This document shows positions 13,101 to 24,100 of a stretch of DNA of 64,000 nucleotides, piece by piece. Positions within the stretch are counted from its first letter, which is position 1. Every line of letters starts with the position of its first letter. The stretch comes from Marthasterias glacialis (Eukaryota; Echinodermata; Asteroidea; Forcipulatida; Asteriidae), in NCBI GenBank assembly GCA_911728455.2, contig OU452233.1, forward strand, positions 17,507,926-17,571,925, read 5' to 3'. The notes below the pieces were generated by a model. That model made no database searches and had not been told where the DNA came from. It saw nothing but the letters and a program-made list of their open reading frames with translations. Made by a program: the position numbers and the translations under genes.

Positions 13101-16006
13101 CAGGTTAGTCTGGTTCTCTGACCAAAGATTATTTCTGTAAAGTCCTCTGCCCTGCTTCAATCTGTCCAAAGGCTGAGTTTACAAGGCTTGGCATTATCCA
13201 ATCGGCCTCCATAATATTGTTCCCAATCGATTGCAATATTTGCTTGTTCAAACCTATTAACTTCATTAATCCTGGCCATTGTATACTTTGCAGTATACAT
13301 TGTATCACTTTGTTTATGACAATATGGAAATAAATGCAGCTTTGAAGTACAAGGTCAGGTTAGTCTGGTTCCCTGACCAACGATTCCCTAATGACTCTTG
13401 TTACAAATCTTAGGTCAGGTATCAGCCACGTTTAAAAACAGAGCATGACGCAACATATAAAACATTTTATTTTTCACCCACGGTGGACGATGTCATTGGA
13501 TAAAAGAATAAAGCCCTGATGACGCGCTTTGTTTACTTTTTAAAATCCTTAGATAATCACAGTTTGTAAAAGTTGTTTTTCTGGCTGTGCTCAAAAGTCA
13601 TCGCAAAAAAAAAATCTCAATTTTGATAGTCAATTATTAATCTATTTCGGTTTATTAAACTATTTCTAACAGGTCAATGTGCAGCAGGCGTTGTTGGGCT
13701 CACCATGCCTCGATACTGCCTGTTCGGTGATACGGTTAACACAGCGTCTCGAATGGAGTCTAATGGAATGCGTAAGCTATTTTCCCGCTTTCATATTTTT
13801 TTTTTTTCATCCTTCATGATCCATGGTAGGAACAAAAAGAGTCAGAGGTCAAATAAAGGATTGGCAAAGCTGACAGTGCAGTGTTCTTACTTTGTGTGAT
13901 TCAATATACACATGAAAAAAACAAACCTGTGAAAATTTGGGCTCAATCCGTTGTCTGAGTCAGGAGAAAATAGTGAAAAACCGTGCACACTTTTCAGCAC
14001 TGTAAACGCATTGACATAATTTCGATTGTTACAACCGAAATTAAAAATCAATTCAAGATGTGTTTCTGTTTCCTTGCAGCCTATCGCATTCATATCAACC
14101 AATCAACCATCGACATACTTGAAGAACTGGGCGGATACTTCGTGGAACTAAGAGGCGAGGTTTATTTGAAGGTATTCTTGAAGAAGAAGAAAATAACAAC
14201 AAAAACATATTAATTGGCACTAAAGTTGCATGGCCAGATTTTTGCCGAACAAAATTGGTTTAAAGAATTGTTTTTCTCAATTAGTTTGGATTAGATTATG
14301 TTAGATTAGATTATAACAACCCAAAAGTCACAATTTGTTAATGTTTAAAATAAAAAGAATCGAGCGTTCGTGTTTTATTCCTAACAGGGTAAAGGTGTCG
14401 CCCGTACCTTCTGGCTGACAGGGAGAAAAGGTTTTACTAAGGAGCTACCTGATTGGAGGAGCGCATTAGAAAGGCAAGTCGCAGCTAGTAATGACGTCCA
14501 ATAACAAACGATGTCACAGAGCATGTTCTTATCAAGAGGAAAAGGAAATAGATATGAAGATTACTGATTGTATGAAACGTACGTGGGCCCAACTTAATGG
14601 CGCTGGTTACCAAACAATAATGCGGATACGGCGCACCGTAAAGCGTGCACTCCTATGGCTGGGCGTAAGCCCAGAATTCCCTGGTAAGCAAAGCCATGAA
14701 ACTGAGACCAGATCAAAATGACAGGGAACGGCTAGACACATTCAACGTTCGTTTAAACCTACACGATGTGTTGTCGTTTGTCGGTATTAAAGTCTTAGGC
14801 TTTGTTATTATGTATACTGAGTTTCTTCATCCAGGATATGCCAAAACAGTTAAATCGGTTTCCATTTTACTACATGCATGATTTACAAAAAAAAAAATTA
14901 AACACTCAAAGCAATAACAGCATTTTAAAGAAACGATACTGAGAGGTACGTCGCCCAGCAACAAAGGTGTGCTTCCGCTTTTTTTGTCCCCTTGCACGCA
15001 CGTCACATGCGGCAAATGTGTTCTACGCGCACCATTTTGGTCAGTCAGCCACTTTGAGATTATGGCGGACACATTACGAAGTCGCTGTTTGGTTGGGGGT
15101 AAATTTGTCTATACACACCTAGACCAAACAGTTCACTCCTGTGGTGCCCGCCATACCATGATATAAAGGCTATAGGTATATACGTGCAAACGCCGCGTTG
15201 CCTAAAATGCTCACTACACAGGGACATTGACTTTCAAAATGGCGCAACCAAGATTATTGGTGATGATGACGTCAGGCGAATTTGGTCAATATATAGAGGA
15301 ATTATCCTTCAAATAATTACCGCTTGAAGCCTAATTACAACTGGAAGCAGAAACCTTAGGAGCTGTATTTGTGAGAGATCATTTATTGTATATCCATTTA
15401 TATAATTGTTTCGATTTTTTTTTCAGTGACGCCATTCCACCTGCAACGCCGGCTGTCCCAGAATGCATTCCGTCTCCGGCCGTCACCGCAACTGCCGAAA
15501 GGACATCCGATGCCACCAACGATGGTCCCGGAGAAAGCCACCCTCGGTGTGGCAGTACAGGCTCCCTTGCTAGCCTCCTCACCGTGCCGGAAGGTTTGTT
15601 TGAAACGAGCGCATTAGACATTGATCCAGACGACAACTCGTCGGTATCCATCGACGAGGGCGTCCTTCCCTCTGACGTCATGGCGGCCACGTTTTACTCC
15701 TCCCCGCCGTCCGCAAAGCGTCGTATGGACCACTTCGCGGGCAGCAGGCCGAACAGCGCAGCAAGTTTGGCAAACCTCGGTAGCCGCCCCTCCAGCCGCA
15801 CCGGCAGTGTCGCGTGGAGTCTAGCTGACCCGTCTAGTCGTCCTTCGAGTCGTCTATCAAACCACTTTTCTAGTCGTCCCTCAAGCCGTCCGTCCAGTCG
15901 TCCCGCTACCCCGGCATCAAAGTACAAATCCGTGGAACAACCAGTGGGAGCAGTACATATCGTTATCACTGATTCAGACGTACCAAGCCACGCAGTCACT
16001 GCCTAA
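321..16006 (+). CDS. Receptor guanylate cyclase, partial (5' end outside window)
   Basis: Makes cGMP from GTP at the inner face of the plasma membrane in response to an extracellular ligand. Coding exons: 321-455, 4808-4885, 5602-5706, 6064-6135, 6821-6983, 7537-7686, 9677-9848, 10251-10391, 11358-11550, 12330-12507, 13673-13771, 14080-14171, 14388-14473, 15427-16006; together 747 residues, all junctions in phase. Residues about 30-290 form the kinase homology domain; HGRLTSHNC and TDYG replace the kinase HRD and DFG motifs, so it is a pseudokinase. Residues 293-338 are the dimerisation coiled coil. The cyclase domain (340-545) has metal aspartates D365 (SDIVGF) and D409, guanine-selecting E405 and C478, and N485/R489 of NTASR. 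The last 190 residues are a low-complexity Ser/Arg/Pro-rich tail. The ligand-binding and transmembrane parts should lie left of position 1. Exon 13 ends in a GC donor. Best resembles natriuretic-peptide-type receptor cyclases; ligand unknown. Confidence 0.93.
1130..1760. repeat. Degenerate minisatellite with TTTAGGTACAG / GGGCTACATTTAGATCC words
   Basis: The words TTTAGGTACAG, GGGCTACATTT, AGATCC and GGCTTCA recur in the same order about a dozen times with variable spacing between 1130 and 1430 and again at 1620-1760. The break at about 1440-1600 is AT-rich non-repeat sequence. Drift between units suggests an old array. Confidence 0.7.
2606..2968. repeat. Palindromic array element, copy 1 (unit ATCGTGTACGTACACGAT)
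   Basis: Tandem and inverted copies of ATCGTGTACGTACACGAT and variants fill 2651-2936. Each unit is its own reverse complement. The array is framed by ACTTATC/GATAAG and an outer inverted repeat: CGGAAGCGTAGTGCCGCCAC on the left, GGCAATACGCTT on the right. Related copies lie at 30156-30390 and 56388-56700. The framed structure suggests a mobile foldback element rather than a simple satellite. Confidence 0.75.
4000..4700. repeat. GGGTCA/TGACCC-rich dispersed repeat
   Basis: The word TGACCC or its complement GGGTCA, with close variants such as GGTCAA, occurs more than fifteen times here, often as GACCCGGGTTCCGGGTCA-like pairs. Shorter pieces of the same family are at 11160-11240, 11890-11960 and 30490-30790. 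No coding signal. Confidence 0.6.
6410..6652. repeat. Heptanucleotide microsatellite (TTGTTTG)n
   Basis: About 30 near-perfect copies of a 7-base unit, with TTGCTTG variants at 6597-6620. Because 7 is not a multiple of 3 all three plus frames stay open, giving three spurious CLLFVVC-type ORFs. It lies in a cyclase intron. Confidence 0.95.
6984..7536. other. Cyclase intron with a hairpin-forming repeat fragment
   Basis: At about 7220-7310 the sequence TCTCAAAGGCTAAAT is followed by ATTTAGCCTTTGATA, flanked by GCAGAGTC and GGCTCTGC, so the segment folds back on itself. A related stretch (GCAGAGTCTTTCCCAAGGGCTAAAT) lies at 22463-22487. Nothing else was recognised. Confidence 0.5.
8041..8481. 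mobile_element. Inverted-repeat element with low-complexity interior
   Basis: The left arm (TACTCCCAAA, GGAAACGAGAACCACCCCC, then an A-rich run) is matched by the right arm read backwards (GGGGGTGGTTCTCGTTTTCC, GGGAGTA), giving arms of about 85 bases. Between them are a short unique segment and T-rich low-complexity DNA. No transposase frame; likely a non-autonomous foldback element. Confidence 0.6.
9313..9389 (-). repeat. tRNA-like segment (pseudo-tRNA or SINE head)
   Basis: Read on the minus strand it has an A-box-like TGGCGCAGTTGG, a B box GGTTCGAGTCC, and ends (GGCTGGT / ATCAACC) that pair at six of seven positions. The D arm does not close well and no confident anticodon can be read, so a working tRNA is unlikely. 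It sits in a cyclase intron. Confidence 0.5.
9893..10065 (+). mobile_element. tRNA-derived SINE, copy 1
   Basis: The head has A box TGGCCGAGCGG and B box GGTTCGAGTCC with a Leu/Ser-like long variable arm, followed by a non-tRNA body containing CCTTCGGATGGGATGTAAAGCC. The same head and body start recur at 54989-55127 and, more diverged, at 10504-10687. The copies with one shared body show it is a SINE, not a tRNA gene. Confidence 0.8.
10504..10687 (+). mobile_element. tRNA-derived SINE, diverged copy 2
   Basis: Contains CCCAGCGGTCTAG (worn A box), GGTTCGAATCCC (B box), CTTGTGTCCTTGAGCAAGA and CCTTCGGATGGGACATTAAGCC, the last two matching the body of copy 1. More diverged, hence older. Directly followed by the inverted-repeat element at 10686-10808. 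Confidence 0.75.
10686..10808. mobile_element. MITE with GATTTCACAAAACTAGTC ends, copy 1
   Basis: Begins GATTTCACAAAACTAGTCC and ends CTAGTGCTTTGTGAAACTC, its inverted counterpart. A second copy with the same interior words (ACTAGTTACTC, GATAAGAC) lies at 44690-44795. Too short to code; a non-autonomous DNA element. Confidence 0.75.
12508..13672. other. Cyclase intron with a two-copy repeat and a tandem duplication
   Basis: Positions 12581-12840 match 36370-36680 (shared words CAGCCCGAG, GGAGCCATCA, TGCAAAGCAA, GTGCGGTTTGTTTAT). Positions 12892-13135 and 13138-13390 are two tandem copies of a segment of about 250 bases (CTGTCCAAAGG, CGGCCTCCATA, GGTCAGGTTAGTCTGGTT). Nothing recognised in 13400-13672. 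Confidence 0.65.
13845..14050 (+). repeat. Dispersed repeat family A, copy in cyclase intron
   Basis: Carries the family words CTGACAGTGCAGTGTTCTTAC, TTTGTGTGATTCAATATACA, ACCTGTGAAA, CTCAATCCGT, GAGTCAGGAGAAAATAGTG and the palindrome-like CGATTGTTACAACCGAAATT. Other copies: 2975-3070, 16540-16760, 16850-17060 (inverted), 23565-23890, 25970-26180, 47875-48110 and 51365-51570. No ORF; probably a non-autonomous transposon. Confidence 0.7.
14474..15426. other. Last cyclase intron, contains a dispersed repeat
   Basis: Starts with the rare GC donor GCAAGT. Positions about 15180-15290 are a reverse-complement relative of 950-1075: shared are CCTAAAATGC, ATGGCGCAACCAAGATTAT and GATGACGTCAGG. The rest shows no gene. 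Confidence 0.5.
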
Positions 16007-16030
16007 CTTTGTGTGAGTTTTGAATAACTG

Positions 16031-16151
16031 AATAAATTAATCTAGCATTTTGTTCCAAACGGTTTTTTATCATTTTGTTATGGAACAGACATCTTGCTTA
16101 CTATTTGCAGGTGGACATCAATTTAAAAAATTTCGTTAATAATGAAATAAA
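16031..16151 (+). promoter_or_regulatory. Polyadenylation signals of the guanylate cyclase
   Basis: AATAAA occurs at 16031-16036, only 25 bases after the stop, and again at 16146-16151. The second position gives a more usual 3' UTR length. Both are simple hexamer matches in AT-rich DNA, so this is a suggestion only. Confidence 0.35.
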
Positions 16152-18612
16152 AACGCGAACAAAATAATTCATGCCTGAAATCTTGTTCTAAGAATCTATG
16201 TCCGATTTTAAGTAAGTAACAAGTGAGATTGAAATAATTATGCAATACCTGTATGTTGTTGTTATGAATTTAAAATTACAATGTTTTTGTTTTTGTTTTT
16301 TTGTTTTGTTTTGTTTTGTTTTTGGGTTTTTTTTTTTTTGCTCAGTGGATTACACAGTATATAACCTTTATTTTATTTACATCTGATCAATTGCAATAGA
16401 CGGCTTTAAATGTACTGTACACAATTGGTAAGGATCAAAAACATCATTGTTTAGTTTCAGTCTGAAAGCTGACTGTTTATGACTTTCACCAGAACCAATT
16501 TTTCATATTCGAGAAAACTGTATCTGAAAACATTTAGCTGATTTCGGTTGTAACAACCGAAGTTAAATCCCCAGCTCAACATTGATAACCCGACTGTAAA
16601 TTCTTCCATTCTTTTCACAAATCAAGATAATTGTAACAAAAACCAACCTGTGAAAGTGTCAGCTCATTTTCGTCGTTTCATCTGCGAGAAAACGGTAAAA
16701 GTACTTTCCACATTTTCTGTGCGCATTCCTACAAGCAGAGTTCTCGTCTCAATGAGACGAAAACTAATTTCGGATCTTAATTCATTTATTATTTAGAAAC
16801 GATAACACTTCAGAAATATTTCAAGGAAAGTTTTCTATCATCGTTATTTTTATACCATGTAAGGTATATGTAAATCGGTAAGCATTTTTTTCCTCTTACC
16901 AATGTTGAGCTGGTGCTTAAAGATGATGTGCTTACATGCTGAAAAGTTTACTTTTTCACTATTTTCTCCTGACTCAGACGACGGATTGAGCCAAATTTTC
17001 CACATTTTGTTCAGACAAAGTAAGAAAACTGCACTGTCAGCTTTTACCAATCCTGTATAGTGCCTTGAAATAACCACGTAATCGACCACATTCACTAAAA
17101 GATATTAAGCTGTGTTCAAGCCGAATTTACCTTGCAAATGAATTGATCCCAGCGAACGAAATTTAAAAGAGCCATGTTTTGGGGGGAGCGAATACAATAA
17201 ATAAATCGCGTTTTAACCTTGTAGATGGCTGTAAAAAATATTGTTTTTTGAAACAGTCAGCCTGGCAAACCACCCTCCGTGAAAATGTGTACGGCCGGCG
17301 GCCATGCCTGCTGCTGGTACCAAGAAGTCTGCAGTAAATATTACAACGCCTTTATTGTTTTCTCTGTGTCGTAAGGTACAGCTGAAATTGAGCAGGCAAC
17401 GCGCGGAGTCTATTTATTGTACTCCGCACGAACATTAATTGTCATAAATTAATCAATCTGCAATTATTATTCTTCGATGGCTTTTTTCGTTCGATATCTT
17501 ATTTGAAAGTTACTACCTTTGGTCATCCCACGAAAATAGCAATACAATTGGATTCATTTTTATGGTAAAATAAATGGCTTTAGCACGGATCATATATTTT
17601 TAAAATAAGTTATAGTCATATTCCGTATTCATTTATTTATTTTTTTTTCCCCAAGTTCCATTATACATAATGAGCACGACACAAACTTGAATTAAATAAT
17701 CGTAATAAAAAAAAACGAATGTATTGGAAGTTTGTCCTATTGGTTAAATCAAAATGTCTTTCCCCCATTAATTCCACAGAAGTGTTTTGGTTCGTGTTTT
17801 TTTTTTTTTTTTTTTTTTTTTTTTTGGGGGGGGGGTAGTTACCGGGTAAAGACAAATTATTATGTTTTTACACCTGGTCACACCCAGTGTTGATTTAAGG
17901 ACTTTATTGGTACCAGGTAAAGTGCAATAAGTAAAGGATTATGTTATACAATTTATTAATGCCAATCACTGTTGTTACCAAAGTTTCATTAACTTAATAA
18001 GAATTATTACCGAAATAAATAATTACAGGTGGTTTTGAGATAGAGAGCAGTACTGTGAGTCAAATCAATGGAAAATGTATATGACTATAAAATTATGTAT
18101 TATTTTTATACGCACATAATTATTTGATGTTTGTACAGTTTCAATCAATACACTTCTATGAGACATAGGCCCTACCTCTGAAATTGACTGCATTTTATTC
18201 ACAATTCATTAAAGTGATTACACATTATAGATGAACTGAATAAATCACGAGATATATCAGTAACAATACTATTTGTTGTAGTGTTATTTTGGATTTTCTT
18301 TTTTTTTTCTTTTTTTTTTTTGATCAACTTTTTTTTTTATGCTTGAGGTCGACTGGGGTCTCCCTTAATAATGACGAATAGAATTGCATGGCGTGATATG
18401 TATTATTATTATTTATTCTGTTGGGTAGACCGCATGGCTCTAAAAAGAACCTGTGGATTTGTTCTCAGCTTTTCGACTTGTTCTCTGGTCACTCGTGTCT
18501 CCTGGTGGCGACAAGAGCCTACTATAGCTACCACTTTCTCCCGAGGGATCAAAATGGGGTTTGTATTCAAAAACATGTATACTATTTCCTTGTGTTGCAT
18601 TCAGATCCGCTA

Positions 18613-18880
18613 TAGACCGATCCATTAAGCCCCGCCCCTGAACTTATTGACCAATCACAGCATTGGCTAAATCACCACAGTACACGTGAGCAGCACAATG
18701 TGTGTCTCTTTAACGCCACACTGCACGACATGAACGCACGCGCTATAAGTACACGCACGCATGTTTAAATTTTCCAATAGAATTTTCATCGTGTCGGACT
18801 TTTGTCGGACTTTCGGTGGCGTACCCAAGGCTGTGATTGGTCAACACGTATGGGGGCGGGGCTTAATGGAATGGTCTATT
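18613..18880. mobile_element. MITE with ATAGACC...TTAAGCCCCGCCCC ends
   Basis: Left end TAGACCGATCCATTAAGCCC with CGCCCC, right end GGGGCGGGGCTTAATGG with AATGGTCTA: inverted repeats of about 27 bases around an interior of 215 bases. No coding capacity. The ATAGACC/GGTCTAT outer bases recur in other elements of this window. Confidence 0.85.
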
Positions 18881-18910
18881 ATTGCCGACTCAAGATATTC
18901 AGTGTAGCTT

Positions 18911-19095
18911 TTAAAGGGGCTGTGTCGTCAGGATTATGGCTGGCCTGTGGCTGTGCATGAAAAGATGAACTCCCAGGTACTGCGCACGTGCGCGCTTGCA
19001 GTGAAATCACAAAGGGTGCTGTCTTTGTCAAACTGTGATGTAGCAACTGGGTTATTCCATTTACTATTAAAATCAGGACGACACAGCCCCTTTAA
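18911..19095. mobile_element. TTAA-flanked MITE (GGGGCTGTGTCGTC ends), intact-looking copy
   Basis: Ends TTAAAGGGGCTGTGTCGTC and GACGACACAGCCCCTTTAA are inverted repeats bounded by TTAA, the target used by piggyBac-type transposases. Interior words AAATCACAAAGGGTGC and TGTCAAACTGTGATGT recur at 22604-22707, 40637-40838 and 52705-53138. Assignment to piggyBac is inference from TTAA only. Confidence 0.85.
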
Positions 19096-21164
19096 GATTT
19101 TGAAGGGCCTCGTTGCGACTGGACTTTATAATGGGGGAAAGTTCGAAGCATGAGAGGTAGCCGTTTGGGGGAAACCATTTGGGTATTTATCGGCTAATTG
19201 TAATAATTTGATTTTATTGAAAATAAGAAGGAAAAAAGGATTAATTTCAATGCGTCGTGAAAAAAAGAAAGTTATTACATCAACACTGTGTGGACGCATC
19301 ATCTGTATAATACCATGTTACCGGTGCGACATCACATGTTTACAAAAGAGTTTAAAAAAAACCTGCAAAGAAAACATAAAATCATGGAGATCGCCTTGTC
19401 TGATTTTTATCAACTTTTGATTTGAAGAAAGGGGGCATTTCCCAAAACTGGTTCAGTTGATATTTTAATAACTCTTGAATCTATGTGCAACTTATCATAC
19501 AAAAAGAAAAATTTACTGTGATGACCACAGTACAATATGCCTATTTTGCCTGCCAGAAAGGTCCTGGAATGTACAAGGCCCTTTTTGTAAACAAAAGTTA
19601 CACTATAATTCTCTAGAAAGCATATTATAAGAACCCCCAATCCCCAAAGGCTCTTCGCCCCCCCCCCCCCTCCCCCGCATCACAATCCGCGCTCTACTCT
19701 CCACGATCTCCCAGTTGCCATGTAGTGTTGAACAGCAGGCCTTACTTTTTTACAAAGGGAAACAACTTAGGCTTCAAGCCTACTATACGCCTGCTGGGAT
19801 CACGAAGGGACACACCCAAGCAAAAAAAATCCCTGGATCATAATGCCCTCTCTGGCCTCAGCTAATTACGGACCTGAAAATCCAAATAGTTGAAAATAAT
19901 TATACAATACACACAATTCGAAACACATAAGTTGTATTGCTGTCGCCAGTTGTAGTTGTTGAACGTCGCCGTAGTCCACCTCAATCTCACTGGTTGTAAG
20001 ATAACCGTTTTTCCTATCATCCGAGAAAGAGGTTGACTTACTAAAAACTAGTCTGGTGTCTTTAAAGTTGTAGTTATTCGGTGTAGTTAACGTTTCGAAA
20101 AAGGGAGCCACACAAGACTGTATCATCTTGCGAAAAGGTGCGGGTGGTAAGAATTTTTTGGGATTAATTTCTCCTTTCTGTAGTATTTAACCATCCATAC
20201 TGATTACGTTACTGGTTCATTTAACTCTTACGAGTATGATTTAACTAGGTTTAAATTTTGAATGTGTAACTGGTGGCGGAATAGTTGCAGAAAACACTTA
20301 ACAACCAAGTTTTATCCGCACATGTCCACATACATACATACATACATATGATGTACGCACGTAATTAATTGATTGATTGCATCATCTGTGTTTACGGTTC
20401 TTCCTCCATAATCATGTAGTCAATAAGTAGCGTTTTAGCTACCAATTCCTGGAGAGGAATATAAAAAAAAGGGAAATAAACCCAAACATCCATTAAAAAA
20501 TCTAAAAAATCCCTTAGAAAGTGGCAGTCAGATATGGAAACTTTTCCATAATTGTTTCTGTCAATCATGTCATTGTCAATGCACATTAGACACAATGCCA
20601 ATGGCATGCCATGGCAATGCCCCAACCCAAGCAAGGGCCAAGGCAAGGACAAAGGGCAAGGCCATCAGATTGGGAATGAAAGTTTCGGATTTGTGTCCAC
20701 CGCCCGCATGCACTTATTCTTAAACACACCGCCAACAAATGTCATTATTTACAAATTTTGTCAATTGTTACACAAACAAGGCTCTGCATCACATTAGACT
20801 GGTAACTAGGTGGCTGTACCTCTTTTTTGAAATTTTGACTTGGATGGTCGTACTAGCGCCCCAGGGAAGCATGCGGCTTTCCGCTGGGATGAAGGTGACA
20901 GATGGTAGCAGACTTATTATGTCTATTGTTTGTGGAAATGTGCTCTGATCTACGTAAACAATGGAAATTTACTGAGTATGTCAGCTGCTACTCCTAGAGC
21001 TATGAAGTTGTTAAAACTAAATCATCACCTGTCATAGTTCTATGAGTTGTCAGCCCTCATCGAGCTTCCCAAAGTCGCCGATAGCTCAACTTTTTTGGAT
21101 AACTTTTTACTTCTTCATTCCTCTTTCGGTGATCAGGTGAGGACCAGTTATTATTTATTCCGTG

Positions 21165-24100
21165 ATGGAGAAGATCCTTCGAGGCATCTTGAAGTACAAA
21201 GCTAACGCTCAGGGTAACTTCTTGGTACGATGGGCCACAAAAGCGGAAAAACTACCCGTAAAGGTACATGTATGTCCGACAAGTGATGTGTCATGCACAT
21301 TTTTGAGTGGTTTTGTATTCTTCAAGTCTCGTTTCTCAGTAGTACTAGACTTGGTTCAAGTCGGGTTTCGTGTTGATTGAGTCAGTAATATTGTGTCTGA
21401 GCTTTTTGTAACGCGCGCCCTCTAGTGTCAATTAAATACCAATCCAGTGACATCCAGATCGCAAAACCCAGACTTGGTTAATTCGCCACAGGTTTACGCA
21501 CAGCCAATAGGGCTCAGCTACTGATTTGGGTAGCAGCCAATGAGACAGCAGCATTCGGGGAATCAACGCCGATATCAATATGCAGGCTGCATGGCATATG
21601 CAGTAGACTTATTCATTAAACGTCGAGACCACACCGGCTCATTTTAGAGCCACCACTCTCCAAAAAGAGATTTATCTGTAGTAGTTCCCCGCAAGTTTAC
21701 TAGTTCATAGTCACTTATCCTTCACACTCTGCAAAGCTTCAAACTTCACTTAAACCACTAACAAGACAGAACACAATCATCAAGCCGAAACATTTAGTTA
21801 ACACATTTTTCTTCTCTGTTTTTTTCAGCCGCCGATACTCTTCGTTTCCTGCATAGACTCTCGCATCCTGCCGACGCACTTCTGCCAGACGAGCCCAGGT
21901 GACATGTTCATCTTGCGCAACGCCGGTAACGTGCTTCCCCGCGCCAACTACAGCGAGGGCGAGCCGACGCACCTGAGCTGCGAAGTGGTGGCTCTTGAAA
22001 TCACGTGTAACCGTTCCAAGGTGGAGCACGTTGTTATATGCGGGCATTCAGACTGCCAGGTAAGAAGTCCCATGTCAAAATATAAAAAAAAAAAAAAAGT
22101 TTTACGAAACTGATTCAAAATTATTGCAACAGATATCTTTTACCAGGGTTTTATGATCAGGCCTGATACTTCACGGAGGCAATTGCCTCCGTTGCCCCTG
22201 GTCAATACCTTGGTGCCCTGGAAATGTTCCAATAGAAATTTACAATTTCCTCACAGAGGTGCCCTTTACCATGGGGAAATGCCTTGGTGCCCTTGCCCTT
22301 TCAAGAACGAAGAACGAAACATACAGGCCTGTGTGTTTCTAAAACAAAGATTCTAAAGAACTAGACGTGTTTCCATCTTTTGGGCTTTTAGCAGAGCAAA
22401 CTCGATCCAATTTTCAATTTTTTAATAAAACACCAAAAAACTGAACTCGTTTCGACCCAAGCAGAGTCTTTCCCAAGGGCTAAATGAAGTATATTAGTCA
22501 GAAAAAGTGAGGTAGGAAATCAAAGAGCAGAGAGCAGACATCAGTTGTGGGTGGGCTGGGGGCAGAGGGGGGTCACGTGGCACCCCCCTTTAGTCAAACC
22601 ACAAATCACAAAAGGTGCCGTCTTCGTCAAACTGTGATGTGACTGCCTGTGCACACGTGCATGAGTATTAACTGGGTTGCTCCATTCACTGCTGTAAACA
22701 GGACGGGCCATGGTGATTGATGTTGACGTTATTGTTTAGTTTCCTGCTTTCTATAATTATTGCATGGGACAAACTTCTCTTTTGTGACATTAAATTGACA
22801 AAAGAAGTGATCTTTGCAGGGAGTGTTTACTCCTTTAACTAGCCCGCAGCCTAAATTTATCAAAATCCCGGAAATGAGGGCAGCAAAGAAATCATGACGT
22901 CACTGGAAGTACTGAATCCCCGGATGGTCTGCACTGAGCAATGCTTCAATGAGTAACAACAAACAGCCGTTTGACAGAGGAGTACTTCCTGCGACGTTAC
23001 TATTCTTTAGAATTTTTCGAGACAACTATCAGGCACCGACTGCTGTTGTTCTGATTTTGGCTCGAGGCGGGGGGGTGAAAAGAGTCTTGGAAACTGCCTA
23101 AGTTGTAAACAAATAACCACGCATTCTATAATCCTGTCACCGTTTTTTCGTGGTAGACATAGGTGTATTTAGGGATGTCAAACTTTTTTTAAAGAGAGAT
23201 TTCTAGTAGTTTATTGATCATAACCCGACCAATTATGTTTCATTTATTGACAGGCGCTGTATGCAGCATACAAACACTACACAGAAGAGGACACAGAGCA
23301 ACCCATCAAGCGAGTTAGTCAGATTATCCATGGCTGGTGCCGGACCCACGGCGTGGAGGCCAGTCTCAACAAGGTGCAAGACGTCAGCAACAGAACCAGC
23401 AGGGGTGCCGCATTTAAATTTGACATCGGATCATCGCCAAAAGAAGTCTTCATCGACCCCAACAATGAAATGGAATTATTAGACAAATTATCACAGGTGA
23501 ACTAACATTTTCAATGTTTAATTTTACTTTGGGGGTGCTTATTTTTTCACAGCGTAAAACAGTTTTAAAGGTCAAATATAGGATAGGTAAAGCCGACACT
23601 GCAGTGTTCTTACTTTGTATGATTCAATTTGAGCATGAAAAAAAAACTAATTGTCAAACACCAGTATCCGCACAATGTGTGACCCGACGCAAACTTAATT
23701 AAAAAACCCTGTGAAAGTTTAACTTCAATCCGTCATCGGAGTCACAAGAAAATAGTGAAACTTTTAAGTGATCACCGTTTTCAAACATCGTGTTTTGGAC
23801 TCAGGAGGTCAAAACTAGTTGTTCAGGAATGTTCAGGGGAAATTGTCCACCATGACCATCTTTATACCGTGTAATATTTGTGTACTTGTATGTCTCAGCA
23901 GCGCTCGTTTATAGTGTTTTACACCACCGCAGCTTGCGCGCGAGATACGACGATAGCCTGTCAGCACGCATATGTGCCAATCAGCACTGAAGATTCATAG
24001 TGCGTGTGTGTTGAGGTGTGCATGGATGCGCATGTGAGGCAGCCGTAGCTGCGGTGGTGCAAACGCCCATGAACGAGCCGCTCGGATTAGTCGGTATCTG

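Larger units (their letters stand above)
16007..21164. other. Intergenic, cyclase to carbonic anhydrase
   Basis: Holds dispersed repeat A copies (16540-16760; 16850-17060 inverted), a T33/G10 run (17794-17836), and two MITEs (18613-18880 and 18911-19095). A CA-type (ACAT)n run is at 20330-20350. 19100-21160 is upstream of the carbonic anhydrase start; no promoter element could be called. No further exon was recognised. Confidence 0.6.
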
